Positions 48,601 to 60,700 of a stretch of DNA of 64,000 nt are shown here, one piece after another (position 1 is the stretch's first letter; the number at the start of each line of letters is the position of its first letter). The stretch comes from Klebsormidium nitens (lineage: Eukaryota > Streptophyta > Klebsormidiophyceae > Klebsormidiales > Klebsormidiaceae). The stretch is taken from the NCBI GenBank assembly GCA_000708835.1, contig DF236990.1:1-64000 (forward strand), given 5' to 3'. The translations under genes and the position numbers were made by a program. The notes beneath the pieces were generated by a model. The model was not told where the DNA came from. It saw only the letters and a program-made list of their open reading frames with translations, and did not search any database.

Positions 48601-49116
48601 GGGTCCAGCAAACGACGTTAACCTGGTGTCCCAACCAAAACCTCCCACTAGAAAAGAGCGTGAATAGCTTGCACAGAAAACGACTCCAACAGGGCTAAAG
48701 AACAACCAGAATTTCACGCCAGCATCTACCCATAAGAACAACAAACAATGATTTGTAGAGGAACTCTTCATGTTAAAAAGCAAGGGCTACATTAATCTCA
48801 GCGTAATTCTGCCAAAGGTTCTGCAGACTCTGTCAAACTTAATCCAAAAAAATGTTACTGACGTCAATGTGACATTGCAATGCTAAGCAAATGCTACGTG
48901 GTTCACCTGTACGGAGGATGTCTGACTGCACAACCATAATCTGTCTCCTGGCCCCCCATTAGCTTGCCGACCAGCTTGCATGCATAGCCGCCTGTTTGAG
49001 AGCCCATTTTGGACAAGTGGCACATTATCTGACCACCTCCCAGTCTCATTGACATGGTGGAGACGACCTTTCAAAAAAGGACCGAAGCGGCTGGAGGATA
49101 GCTGAACCGCTTGCAT
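39644..49116 (-). CDS. FLVA: chloroplast flavodiiron protein, A type
   Basis: Fifteen exons: 49116-48907, 48447-48232, 47664-47439, 47013-46879, 46296-46194, 45871-45766, 45262-45176, 44723-44562, 44078-43981, 43437-43290, 42560-42399, 41806-41549, 40948-40760, 40064-39975, 39736-39644, 760 residues. FLVA/FLVB accept electrons on the photosystem I acceptor side and reduce O2 to water. A Ser/Arg-rich transit peptide (about 75 residues) precedes three domains. The first is metallo-beta-lactamase-like (IEYNLKRGTTNNSYLI, GHFSPKR, TPTPRWPDG, APIHGPVVRS). The second is flavodoxin-like (AVIYASAYGNTAALAQAIS, GFVVGSPTLGGHMPTPVQ). The third is a flavin-reductase domain (SFNPPGLTVAVAKDRA, FTLNVLGQDN, YLDCMVKSRMETGDH). 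GHFSPKR replaces the H-x-E-x-D-H metal ligands with Ser, Lys and Arg, typical of A-type proteins that work with FLVB. The exon 11 donor (GTCCGC) is weak, and the last exon, with acceptor TCAAG, is the least certain. A MITE lies about 240 bp upstream of the start codon. Confidence 0.88.
40944..41290 (-). repeat. tandem copies of FLVA exon 13 acceptor junction
   Basis: Three units start at 40944, 41055 and 41173 on the plus strand (periods 111 and 118 bp), each beginning GCGACCTGCG. In the gene's sense this is the acceptor and first bases of exon 13 (CCCGCAG|GTCGC). Shared internal words include GGACAGCTA, GGGCAGA and ACACCCTGCA. Only the first unit is joined to the full exon. The other two lie in intron 12, and the second keeps an intact CCCGCAG acceptor. 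Confidence 0.92.
42030..42430 (-). repeat. tandem copies of FLVA exon 11 donor junction
   Basis: The 3' end of exon 11 with its donor (about 42370-42430, plus strand GACGTCAGCAGAGGGCGGAC) recurs at about 42203-42275 and 42030-42095, with a period of about 170 bp. The copies keep the order GTCAGCAGAG, CTTGAA(C/T)TTGCA and GGGAAGG(C/G)(G/A)AA. A weaker trace follows near 41835. All copies lie in intron 11 directly after the authentic exon in the gene's sense. Confidence 0.88.
42598..42780. mobile_element. Stowaway-like MITE in FLVA intron 10
   Basis: A 183-bp near-palindromic element starts CTCCTACAGTTTAGGTAGGA and ends with the imperfect reverse complement (TCCTAACTAAGATATAGGAG). It is flanked by TA on both sides (42596-42597 and 42781-42782). 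The arms, about 45 bp, contain two AGGTAGGAT words each or their degenerate forms. A second inner pair is CCCGGGAGAA/TTCTCCGGG. CTCC ends plus a TA duplication are the hallmarks of Stowaway/Tc1-mariner MITEs. There is no coding capacity. Confidence 0.82.
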
Positions 49117-49354
49117 TGTGGCGTCCCTGCAATGCCGGGCTCAAGGCGGTGAATTGTTCGTCACAACACCCCTCTGTCAATGGCAAGAGCATATGCTCTG
49201 GACCAAGCTCTACAACAATAGAAAAGTTTCGCACAATTGCAGCCCTGCCCCTAATAGTAACACTGTTGCTGCCCCGAAGGCGTCTCTCTGTTGCTCTAGC
49301 TCCAGAAACTGCTGGGGTCTCCCCAGGAATCCTTGCTCTGGCTAGACGACTTTA

Positions 49355-49959
49355 GGGTACCGTCATTTTGTACCTGGTACCCCCCCATATTTAATTGGGG
49401 GGGGGGGGCTCGAGGCCTCAGTGGTGACGCGGGTTGGGANNNNNNNNNNNNNNNNNNNNNNNNNNNNNNNNNNNNNNNNNNNNNNNNNNNNNNNNNNNNN
49501 NNNNNNNNNNNNNNNNNNNNNNNNNNNNNNNNNNNNNNNNNNNNNNNNNNNNNNNNNNNNNNGAGATTCAGGGCCCCCCTGGGGGGACGGCTTGAGGCTT
49601 CCGAGCGGAGGGTCTTATGAGCGACGTTCACCAACATATCTTTGTGTTTGTCCCTCAAATGAGCATCAAAAGTGTCAAAGTGGTTCGCAGACTTCAAAGA
49701 GCTGCCCTGCGGGGCTAACTAGCTTTCAAAAAGCGAGGGATATATACGAGCATTTGTTAATACCATACAGGAAAAAATAATCAAAAAAACGGGTTTCTGG
49801 CTTTGGCTTCACTGCCCTCTTATGCAGCAGGGCCTAGGGGGGGGGGGGCTTGGGGCCTCTCGGCGCAGCCGAGGCCCCCCAGGGGTCCTGGCAAGGGGCA
49901 ACTTCCGAAAATGGTCGATTTAAACATGGGGGGGTACCAGTTACAAAATGACGGTACCC
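49355..49959. mobile_element. non-autonomous DNA transposon (MITE-like), copy 2
   Basis: The ends are inverted repeats: GGGTACCGTCATTTTGTACC on the left and the matching ...ACAAAATGACGGTACCC on the right, with a further inner match around GGGGGGGTACCA. A 3-bp direct repeat TTA flanks it (49352-49354 and 49960-49962). The outer 11 bases are identical to copy 1 at 6726-7153, and the interior shares the long G/C runs but diverges elsewhere. It lies about 240 bp upstream of the FLVA start codon. Its true length is unknown because of the internal gap. Confidence 0.8.
49440..49562. other. assembly gap (123 N)
   Basis: A run of 123 undetermined bases lies within the second MITE-like copy and next to a long G homopolymer. 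The gap probably reflects sequencing failure in G/C runs. Frames crossing it have no meaning. Confidence 0.99.
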
Positions 49960-51756
49960 TTAGGTAGGTACGTCTCCCAACAATGAAACGCCTCGACTAG
50001 GCAGACAGAGAGTTTGGTCTGGTTTGCGACCGTCTGCTGCGCTCAAGCAATGAGGGTTAAAGTAACACAGAGTTTTGGATCGACCAGGTGTTTGTAGGGG
50101 TTAGCGCAGGTTAGCTGTTTGAAGGTTTGGGGTTGTCGCATGCGGTGACCGGTCGCCGCGCCCTTGGCCCGCGGGGGAGCCCTAGCGCGGCCCGCGGGGC
50201 CGCCCTGGCGCGTTCGCGCATGGGCCGCCGCATCATTGCAGTGGCGCCCGGCCGCGCGCGCGCCGGATGGGACAGCTAGGCCATGGACGGTCATGCGCGA
50301 CCGTCGGTATCATGCCGCTTTCACAGCTGGCATCAATTGATTGCTATGAGTGTATATTAGTATAACTCAATTATATATAAGCGCTATAGGCGAGCTATAG
50401 CGAGGAGCGATTGCGGCCTTCAACATGCTCTGTCCATCACGCGTACACATATGAGCCTGCTAGCCGCCTTGTTGCCCGGCTCTCATGCAATCCGATCGTT
50501 GTTTGTCGATATGAACCGTCAATGATCCCGGCCGCAGACATCGCAATCGGTCATGTCGGACAGCTGCATAGCGCGGGCTTGCGCAAGCTATGCTGACCGG
50601 ACTGATCTCCTGCTCATGTGCCATCGCATGGCAGTGGGCCGTGCTGGCCGGCCGCAGCGGCCTCGATCAAGTTTGTGGACAACTTTAGTGCTCGGTAGGT
50701 GACCGTCCTCCGATACTTTCATGGTCAACTATTAGTTACCTGCTTAGGCTAAGGTATCTCTGTTTTCCAAAAGTCAAAAAAATCTGTCTTGAAAGACATT
50801 TGAAAACGAGCTGCTGAGCATCACCTGACCACTGCAAAAGATTGTGGGCAGTGATTGATGCAATCACCGTCTCGCAATCAGAGAAGAATGCTCCATCAAC
50901 TGTCGCACGGCGGTTGCGATCAAACATGCTAGCTCCTGCGACGGTTTTCGCGATCACATTGTTGCCCGTATGCTACAGGAGGCTCTTTGGTTTGCACCAT
51001 AAGAACGTTTCAGAAAGAATCTCAGCGCAAGTTGGGAGAGATCAAAATGACCGAGAGTCTGACTTGCCCAAGAAGTGGTCGATCATACCAGTGTACGATT
51101 CCACACCTTTTCAAATGAACAGTCTATGACGAGCTCTGACCTCCAAGCGACTACAAGTTACAGGGAACGACCTGGAGACCCGCAGCGCATCACCTTCTAT
51201 CAAACGTTCATGCGAGTCTACTACGTTTTGAGGTTAGCTCTTCGGCTGCCGGCGATGTCTCGTCCGGCTTCAACCGGCTGCGCAAGCTGTAGCGCACTTT
51301 CTGTACTGGCGACTCGCCACTCCTGTTTGAAACAAGGAGAAAATGGTCAGAAGGCAGCTTACAAGTTGAAGAGATTGGACAAGGAAATGATTTGGAAGCC
51401 ACAGAACTAGCCAGTGAAAACGTCGGGACTCTTGAGGAAATGAACACATTTGATTGAAAAGACGCTCCTACAGCGCTGGTACTTCTCAAGCTTTGATGTT
51501 TCAGCGACTCTCTTGGACCTTGGATTCTAGAGTGTGCAGAAAGACGAGCAGATCGAGCTTGCCGCTTGATTATGACAACTATGACCTGACTCCAATTGAA
51601 CAGATTGTACCAAGAATGGCTCGTATCAAGAAGTAAGTTCTTACAAGCGCAGCTTGAAATCGTAGGAAGGGCAACCAACGTGCACCACTCGCATGTCGCA
51701 CGCGGAGGGAGCCAGGCAACATCGATACGAGTGAACATAGTCGAGGCCAAAGCTCC

Positions 51757-54700
51757 TCACCGCTTGGAGTCCACATTGTTAGTCTGCAGCGACCCAAGTG
51801 GCTGACGCTGGGGTGCTGAGGCCGCCCTTGCCGCCACAATCTTCTTGAGGCGGGCAGATGCTGCCATGTCCCCGGGTTGGGCGCGAGCTGCGCCTGCAGA
51901 ATAAACGTGGCTTGGACTCAGGCAGGATACCATTGTACAAGGAAGCTCATCCGAGCCTCGTCAATCACTGAACAGAGATCCTTGAGAAACAAAGTCCACT
52001 GATAAGAATGATTAGCAAGAGTGCTGAACTAAGTCCGCAAGGTCGAGTCTCCTTGAGAACAAGTTGCTCAAATATTGGACTACGGGTTAGTACTCAGGCC
52101 CCCACGAGAAACGTGTCACAAAGGTGGTGAAAACACCGAGAAGTCGGTTGCTGAAATTTTCAACGCAGCAGAAGCGGGCACACTCTCGTCCCAGATTGCA
52201 AGCGGACTCACCGTTCAGAGAGTAAGACTGCGTCTCCTCCCCCGCAGCCGACTTCGGGGAAGGCGTATCCAGGGGGATCGCGGTGCTAACGTCAGCACCA
52301 GGCGACATCATGCTGCGCTCAGCCTGCAAGAGGGCAAGTGTTTCAAGTATGTTTTCCATGGTGATGGGAGGTGGCCTGACCGTCCAGGTAGTGATTTCTG
52401 CCAGAAAGAAATCTGAAGAAGCCTAGTGTCGCGACAATTGATTTTCAAAGACGTCACAGTGGACAAATCGCGATGCACTTCCAAGAAGGCGCTGAAGAAT
52501 AAGACCTTTGAGCGCAACTGGAAGCCTTAAATCACAGAAACACCACAAGAAGACGATTGAGGCGAGGGGCTGCAGCCTGCACGTCAACTGAGACAAGTGG
52601 TCCACGAACTGGAAACGAAACCAAATCAATGAGATGCTTGCACTTTTCCTTCCGCTTCAAAGGAGAAATGCGGCCCGGAATCAAGCTTACCTTTTTGCCG
52701 CCGCTCTTAATGTGCCTCTTCAGCACCTCGGACGGCTTCTCCCCGATCGGAGTCCTCGCCTCGTCCGCCTCGCCCTCTTCGGCGACCTCCAGGCTGGCCT
52801 TCGCGGCCTCGAGATCGCCCTTAAGCCGCGCGACCTCGCGCCTCGCCCTCGCGCGCTCGTCCAGGGCCACCGCCTTCTCCTTCTGCAGGCCCTCAATCTG
52901 CTCCTCGAAAGCCAACAGCGACCCCTCCAGCACCGCAATCTCAGCGTTCCACCGCTCGCGCTCCTCCCGAAGAGCGACAGCCTCGGCCTCCGCCGCTGCG
53001 AGCGACCGAGTTACCTCCCCGAGCGCCCGCTCCTTCTCTTCCAGAGCTGTGAGGAGCATTACGGCTGCGTTCTGACGGTCGTCCAGCTCGGCGCGCTGTA
53101 TTTCCGCCCACTTTTCCGCTTCCCCAAGCTTGTATTCCATCGCTGCCCTCGTCTTGGCGAGATCCGATTGCGCCTCCTTCTGGGCGGTTTGTGACGCTTC
53201 GACTTCGGCCCGAAGCGCCGCTTCGGTTGCTCTCGCGTCCGCCAGGCGCCCCTCCAGGCCCGCGATGTCGCCCGCCTTCTCCACGAGCTCTGCTTGGCTC
53301 TCCTGGCTTCCCGCCCTGGCCGCCTCAAGCTGCGCCCTCTCTGACGTCAGCTCTTCCCGCAGCTCCCCTGTCTTCGTCTCGAGCATGGCCACCGCGTCAG
53401 ACGCTGCGTCAGCCAACCGCTGGCTCGCTTTCGCCCGCACGGTCTCGTCGTCCAGCCGACGCTCCAACTCTGACAGCTCCTTCTCCGCCTCCACTAACCG
53501 CTCCTCATATCCGCTCACCACTGCCGCGTGTTCCTCCATCAGCGCCTCCTTTTCTGACGTCAGTGCAGCCACGCGGCTCACGATCTCATCGATCAGCTTC
53601 ATGCTGTCGCCCTTGAGCGACTCCACCTTCTCCAGCAGCCGCTCCTTCTCCGCAACGGCCCCTTCGCACTCGCGCACCTTCTCTTCCATCTGCTTCCGGA
53701 GGGTGCCCAGATTCGCGGCGCACTCTCGCTCTTGCTTCTCAAGGGCCGCGGCCACTGCCGCTTTACCTCCTTCCTCCGCCGTCGTTACGGCGTTCTCCAG
53801 TGCAGCAACCTCTGCGGCATGGTCGAAAACCAGCGCCTCTTTCTGCTTCGCCGCGTCGTCGAGCGCTTCTTCCAGCGAGGCAACCGCAGCTGCGTGGTCC
53901 AAAACGAGCGCCTCTTTCTCTTTCGCCGCATTGTTGACCGCCTCTTCCAGAGCAGCGACGGCCGCCGCGTGCGTCGAAACGAGCGCCTCCCGCTCCTTCT
54001 TGGCTGCGCGCAGGCGCTCCTCGAGCGCAGCCACCGCCGCGCCGTGCTCTTCTACAATAGCGACTCTTTCCTCCCCCGCCGCTTTCATTGCAGCCGCATG
54101 CTCAGCAGCGATCGCGTCCCTCTCCTCCTCCAGTGCCCTGACCGTTTCTTCGATTTTCTCGATAGCTGTGGCCTGCTCCGAAGCGAGGGCATCCGTTGTC
54201 CGGAGGGCGTTCTGAAGAGTGGAGAGGGCCTTCTGATGCTCCGCCAAGAGCGCATCCTTTTCGGCCTCTAGCAGCTCCGCTGCTTCGGAATGCGCTGCGT
54301 CCAGAGCGGACTCCGCGGCCGCCACCCTGAGAAGGATGAAAAGGGCGGACATCAGCAATCGTCGTGGCGAATGTTAGAACAGTCTCACGAGGTTGACTGA
54401 AATTTGTACTCAGGTCTCCTCTTTGGAAGAAGACGAGCAGTAAGCTAGTGGAAGAGTTGGACATGTTCGGTACTGCAAAGAAAAGAGTCGGTGGAAGTAT
54501 CGAGGAGTAGACGGCAGAGCGCGGAACCTGCCCTTGCGTCAAGAGTGACAAGCCCAGTGGGACAAGTTGAACCCACAGCTAAATCATTGGCGGTGAGAGA
54601 GGAGCTGACAAATGGAATGGAGCGTAGGGACATACTCAAGTCCTGAAAAGTATTCTCCCACGCCTGAAATCAGAAATAGTCAGTCGGTCTCACGCACAGC

Positions 54701-57700
54701 AATCTCTGGTAAAGCGGCTGCAGCCGAATGTTCAGACGTAGATATTGAAGAGAGAAGGAAACATATGATGTGAAGCGTCATCTGCCTTCCGTATCCTTCT
54801 AAGGCTCATACGAACCACGAATCTTTCTGCTTTCTCTGTAAACTTCCGTCCAAGAAGCAACTCTGATATGAAGTGCAACAGCTCGGTGCCTACCTTACGA
54901 GAAGGTCCGACTTGGCTGCCTCGAGCACCTCAATCCTGGCGGTCAGCTCAGCAGCCTCCGCCTCGACCCTGCCCACATGCCCCTGGGCCTCGGCCAGCTG
55001 TTCCGCGAGGCCCCGCTTCTCCTCCTCCATCCTCGCAAACTCCTTCTCGAGCTGCGCCGCCCGCACCGTCGCCTCCTGCGCGCGCTCGAGGAGCGCCCGC
55101 TGCTCGCCCTCGACCGCTGCCAGCTGTCCCTCCAACCGTGCGACCGCGGCGCCTTTCTCCCGCGCATCGTCCACCGCTTTGGTGAGTTCCGTCTCGAGAC
55201 TCGCTACTTGGGCTGAGAGCGCGCTCGCCTCGGCCGACTTGGCTGCGAGTTCCGCTTCCGACGCCGTGAGGCTGGTGAGGAGGTTTTTCTCGGCTAGTGA
55301 CAGGGCTGTGATCTGCTCATTCCGCTCCTGTGAGGCCACCGGCAGGCTTGAGTCTCGCGAAGTGGGAGGGCCCGGCTGCTTGGCTTCGAAAGCACCACGA
55401 GCGCTCCAACGAGGTGTTGGAGCACTCGACGTGAGAAGCAGGGGGCCGGCGTGAGCCGGTCATACGACCGGGGCGTTAGGCTGGAAGAACGGAGAGGAAG
55501 CGAAAGCGTGCACTGTTTAGAGGAAGTCAGCCCAACGAGGTGTTGGACGATTCCAAGACATGGGCATATAGGTGATGTAAGGCGAGGGATACAGATTCGT
55601 TTTTCGGGCAGGGTTAAGTCAACGTCGCCATGCATCAAAGTTTGGACGTCCTAATGGAACCTTGCGCAAAGAAGTGGGCTGGTTGCAAATAGTGGATGTA
55701 AGCAAAGATCGCTCAGGGCAAACTATTGTCTGAACCAGTTGCGTTTCACGAAGTGCGAGAGGACACTTTGACTTTCTTTATCGCGCTTTGGTTGTAGGAC
55801 ACATGCTCTTGTCAGTATTCCGTCAAGCTATACTTGATTGCCTCACCTGCACCAATTGCTCAGCTGCTGCTTTTGCGTCCTTCTCGTCGGCCAGGCTTGT
55901 CTGAAGGTGGATAGTATCATCCTCGAGGCCGTTCACCTGTCAAACAAGGAAACACGGGACGGTATTTAGACCTCAGAAATTTGGCTCGCACTTCATTGCA
56001 AAAATGCGGCATTGTGAAACTCGCAATCAGATTTCTGCTGGCTGCACAAGCGGGTTCTCAGAGTTCCTCGACTGGTCAGCTCGGACCCCGTGCTTTAGTT
56101 CGTGGGAAAAGGAACGAGGCTCGGCTCTCGGAAGTAATCCTCAAGCGTCTCTCTAGCAGGAGGTGACTTAGTCAGTACTGTCGGAGGTTTCGTCGAGCCG
56201 TTAAGCGGGGACAGAGAACAACCGCGTGCTCTCTATTTCAAAAGCTCAGGGGATGCTCACCCTGTGGATCAGCTTCGTAGCTTCCGACTTCGCGTTGTTG
56301 AGCTCTCGCTTCAGGCCCTCCATCTCGTCCTTGACCGCCTGCACCTCCTTTGAAGCCTCCTCCAGAGCGCCCTCTGCCGTCAAGCGCCCGTCCTGCAGGA
56401 ACAAATACCGCATCTTGAGAAGCTAGTGGAGGTTGAGAGGGTTTCCTGGTTGGATTCTAAGTAGGACATTTGTAGACAGCATTCCGCGATTTTCCTCCTC
56501 GAATCTCCCTAAAAGACTAGTGTCCGGATCCGCCAAACCATGTTCTGGTAGCTGGCAGGCCAAGAGAATTCGAACCACTTGGAGAAGAAACTAGTGAGCT
56601 GACCAGTCGCAATTGTTTTAGGAGTGGTAGCGTTGCGAAGAAGTCGTGCTTGCTTCATCAGAACGAACTGCCGTCATCTCCTAGCCATACAAGCAGCCGG
56701 ATTGTCGACGACACTCCACGCTCGTCGAAGGAGATGACCGTCCATCCGGACAAGGAAAGCAGCACTGAGATGCAAGGTCCCGGAAATCTTCAGACGGTAA
56801 TCTGAAAGCCAAATCGAGGATAAATCACAGAAACAACGCAAGTAAAAATGCACTGTACGACTTCTCACCTCGGCTTTCTGCAGCATCGACTCCACAGCTC
56901 GCAGCTTCAAGGCAGTTGCCTCTGCCTCCGCTGCAGCCGCCTTGAGCGCCGCATCCAACCCCTCTTTCTCCTTCACGAGAGCTGCAGCGCGCTCACCCAG
57001 CTGGACCAGCAGAGTGTCCTTCTCGTGCACGAGCTTCTCCCGCTCGTTCAGCGTCTGCTCCAGCGTGCCTGAGATTGCAGCCAAGTCTAAGAGACTACCA
57101 AACTGGACTCGGTTGAGAAACAATCGAACATTGTGAAAAACTCTCGCACCAGCGTGGCGTCCAGAATAGGTCGTATTTAAACCTCCACCAAAAACGCATT
57201 GTGCTGCTGTGCCATGACGACCATACGCCTGCGGTCTCACCAGTCTTTACCTCAAGTCCGAGCCAACCTTTGCTAGAAGGCCCACTCAGATGCCTAGGTC
57301 ATTTCACTTCTTTTGGCAGCCTCACCTCTCTCCTCGAGGTGCGAGTCGTGGGCTTCCTTGAGCTGCTGCTTCTCGTTCATGAGCAGCGACAGGAACTCGT
57401 CGGCAGCCGCCTTGTCTTTGCGTGCGAGGTCCAGCTCCACCTTGATGCTCTCCGCGTCGGTCTTTGCCTGCACGCCGTGAAGTCGGGTTTCCTAACCGAC
57501 TGACGGAACAAGCTAAAACTCCGGCTCTCGATGACGAAACGCTCTAGCAAGCTGCTGAAAAAATACAGTTCGGACTTAGGACTTGAGAAGCCGCGGCCCT
57601 TTCAAGATGGATCTGGTATTGACCTCGACCAGCTCCGCCGCACATCTCATTTCAAGTGGGCGTAAGCAGCAGTTAACTGAGACTAGAATTTCAGCTCCCG

Positions 57701-60700
57701 GTAAAGCCACGCTCAGATTTGCACGGGCACGTATACTCGATCAAGTCCCTTGTCCAGGACTCGCAAATCTTGCTCAAACGAGCGACCATGTGTTGATCAA
57801 CCAGAGTTTGGGTGCAGGTGTCTGCCCACCTGATTGAAACGGGCTTCGGCAGCCTCCGCCTTGCCCCACTCCTGCGCAAACTGGTCCGCTAGGGTGTCCT
57901 TCTCCTTGGTCATCTTGCCCAGGTCGTCTTCCAATTGTACGACCTGCAGCGCAGCATTTCCAGTGTAAGTGCGAGCGAGGGTGAGGTCAAGGATCGGGTT
58001 GAACTGTTCTGCAATCACTCTGCATGCAAAGGTCGACACCAAGATTCTGAAAACAGCTGGAGGTCACACTCAGCAAAGTGGATGCTATTCTTATCTGCGT
58101 ATGTTATTCCAAAGAGGGATACAACCAGTCGGCTAATCAACGCATAGAATTACGCGTGTGGCCAAAATCAAAGACGGCATCCGGGAGCGACTAGCTTCCC
58201 CGGGCATGACCAAGTAACTCTCTTCCGCACCTGCGCTTGAAGTTTCGTCAAGGCTGCCTCCTTCTCCTCCGCAGCGCTCAGCAACTCCGCCACCTTCTTC
58301 TCTGAGGCCTCTTTCTCCGCACCCAACTCCCCGAGCCGCTCCTTCTGGTTGCCTAGCTTCTTCTCGAGCTCGTCCGCCTTCAGGTCCAGCCCCTCAACCT
58401 TAGCATGTAGCTGGCTGATCTCCGCGCCCAGTTGCGACTCCCCGTCTGCTTTCTCCGCAGCTAATTGCTCAAACCGCTTCTCTAGACTGTCCTTCTCCGC
58501 CTGGATCCTCGAGACCGTTTCTGCAAGGCCGTTCCGTTCGTTCGACGCCTCCGACAGCTGTCCCGCGACGCCCTCGAGTTGCTGCTTCGCCTCTGCCTCC
58601 GACGCGACAAGCTCAGCCATCCGACCGTCCACAGACGCACGCGCACGCGCTAGTTCGTTCTTCTCCTGGGTCGACATCAGAAGCTGCTCGTTGACTGTGT
58701 TCAGCTGCTCGTTAACGCTGTCAAACTGCTTCTGCAGGTCTGTACGGGAATCAGTGAGAGCCACGACCTCGCTTTCAGCCGCCGACCGAGCGCGTGCAGC
58801 CTCGTTCTTCTCTTGGACTGCAGCGAGATGCTGTTCGTTGATGGCGTTCAGCTGGTCTTGGAGGTCGCTTATCGTCGTTCGAAGATCCGCTGATGCCTGC
58901 TGAGCCACCTGGAGGAGCCGGCTGCCCTCGTCCTTCTCAGCAACCTGCAAGAGGAGGAAAGCTTCTCAGACGGCTAAGTGTATCTTCTCTGCACAGCCAT
59001 AGCCTCAACCGGAATCTTGTGAATGAACATGCAGTGTCAGCATCCACCTGGTCCTCCTCTGCAAAAGTCGAACAAGTTCGCAGCAAGTACTCAGCGGAGT
59101 ATTAAACAGTATCAACAAAGCAGAACTTCCTCGTAACGTGAGCTTTCCATCAATGCCCATGATAAGATTGAAATCAAGACGCGCCTACTCCTTTCGCCCC
59201 GCCATATATAGCGGCTCCAGTACACTTCAAAAACCACCTCTCAGCGGAGGCAACTTCCGGAGAGACCATGAACACATTCCCCTTGTACTCAAATGAGTAG
59301 ATACTGACCAAAGCCTGGAGCTTCGCCTCCAGCTCGGCCTTCCCTGCCTGCAGGTCCGCCAGCTGCGCCTCCAGAGCGTTGACGGTGCCCAGCTTAGCGG
59401 TCACCTCCTCTAGCGCCTTCTGGGCAGCGTCCTTATCGTTGCTCGTGGCTTGTAGCTCGGCGAATAGGTCCTCCTGTGGGTGTAAAGAAAGGAGATTAGA
59501 ACAGACCGACGCAACAGTTAGAAAATGACCTCTGATAGGCTTCAGGTACAACAGGCTCCGCTTGCTGATCAACTGCGGATCCAACGGGCTTTGATTGATT
59601 GACTCTGGTAAGGAAGGGACGCTCTTCCAAAAATATTTTGCGCGTCTCTGCCAACACGAAGATGCGACAAAGCAAGAAATGCCTCTTCGTAGACAGAGCC
59701 ACAGACTCGCTTTTGAAGCAAACCAAGCATTGTAAGTGGGCAACGTACCTGTAACTTGCTCTGCTCTTTGAAGGCGTTGCTGTACTTGTCAGCCGCCTTT
59801 TGCGCGTTCTTCACGCGTTCGTTGGCGTCCAGCATTTGAACCTCCAGCACGTCCTTCTGGTGACGTTCCTGCACAAACCACAACAGGCAACAAACATCAG
59901 AATACTGATCCGTTCAATATTCTGTCCAAAGAAATTTTCGAGGCTGCGTATTCTCCGTTTACACCTGCCTTTGGGGACCCACGGTCATCTCATAGTCTTC
60001 AATGGAACGGACTGCTGTTGCGAGCGGTTCGTGAAGAAGAAGCGAGAGGTTGGACGGAGTGCAACGTGGGCAAAGACGCGAGCTCTGAAGCAGAAACGAG
60101 AGGCGGGACGGATGCAAGCCTGGCCTGAGTGCGCGTACCTCTTCCAGCTGAGCTGCGGTCTCCTTGTACGTCGGCTCCAGCTTGGCGAGGGCCCGCTCCA
60201 GCTTCTCGATCTTGCTGTCCTTGGTTACCCCTTCGGCGATGACCACGTCCATCAGCTCCTGCTGTTTCCTGGCCTGCTCCTCCATGGCAGCAATTCTGCA
60301 CAAGTAAAGCGCCGTCCTCTAGTTCGTTCATTCTGCATCAGGACTTTGATGGCTTTCATTGGGAGCCTCATGCTTCGACACGAATGAGCTCGAATGACGT
60401 CAATGCCAGAGTAGCCATCGACGACAATCAACTGCAGTGATCCGCAGCAAAGCGGTTCCAGAAAGAATTTTGTACATGACAAGGGAGCTTTTGCGTTCAT
60501 AAGCCTCACTTCTCTCTGAAAGCCTGCTGCTCCTGCTTGGCAACCTCCTCCTCCTGCTTGGCAGCAGCCAGCTCCGTCTTCAGCTTGTTCGCTTGGACAA
60601 GCGTGCTCTCCAGTTCGCTCGAAACAGTCTTGTACAGAGCCTCAGTCTGCTCCAGCCGCGCAGTAACGTCCTCGTCGTCGTCCCGCTCGCTCATGAGCTC

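Larger units (their letters stand above)
49117..51756. other. intergenic region between FLVA start and kinesin-12 end
   Basis: This region contains the FLVA promoter side, a MITE-like element interrupted by an assembly gap, and then a palindrome-rich island (about 50040-50720) with GGCCGGCC, GCATGG and GCGCGCGC runs. After it comes about 1 kb (50720-51750) of unremarkable sequence downstream of the kinesin-12 stop codon. Frames of 95-180 codons there show no recognisable protein. Confidence 0.5.

Noticed and set aside
53130-54215. 361-codon plus-strand open frame rich in Ser/Ala
   Set aside because: It is antisense to the Ala/Glu-rich coiled coil of kinesin-12, where reverse-strand stops are rare. 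It has no independent signal.
58349-58903. 184-codon plus-strand Ser-rich frame
   Set aside because: It is antisense to the kinesin-12 exon 58944-58231, for the same reason as above.
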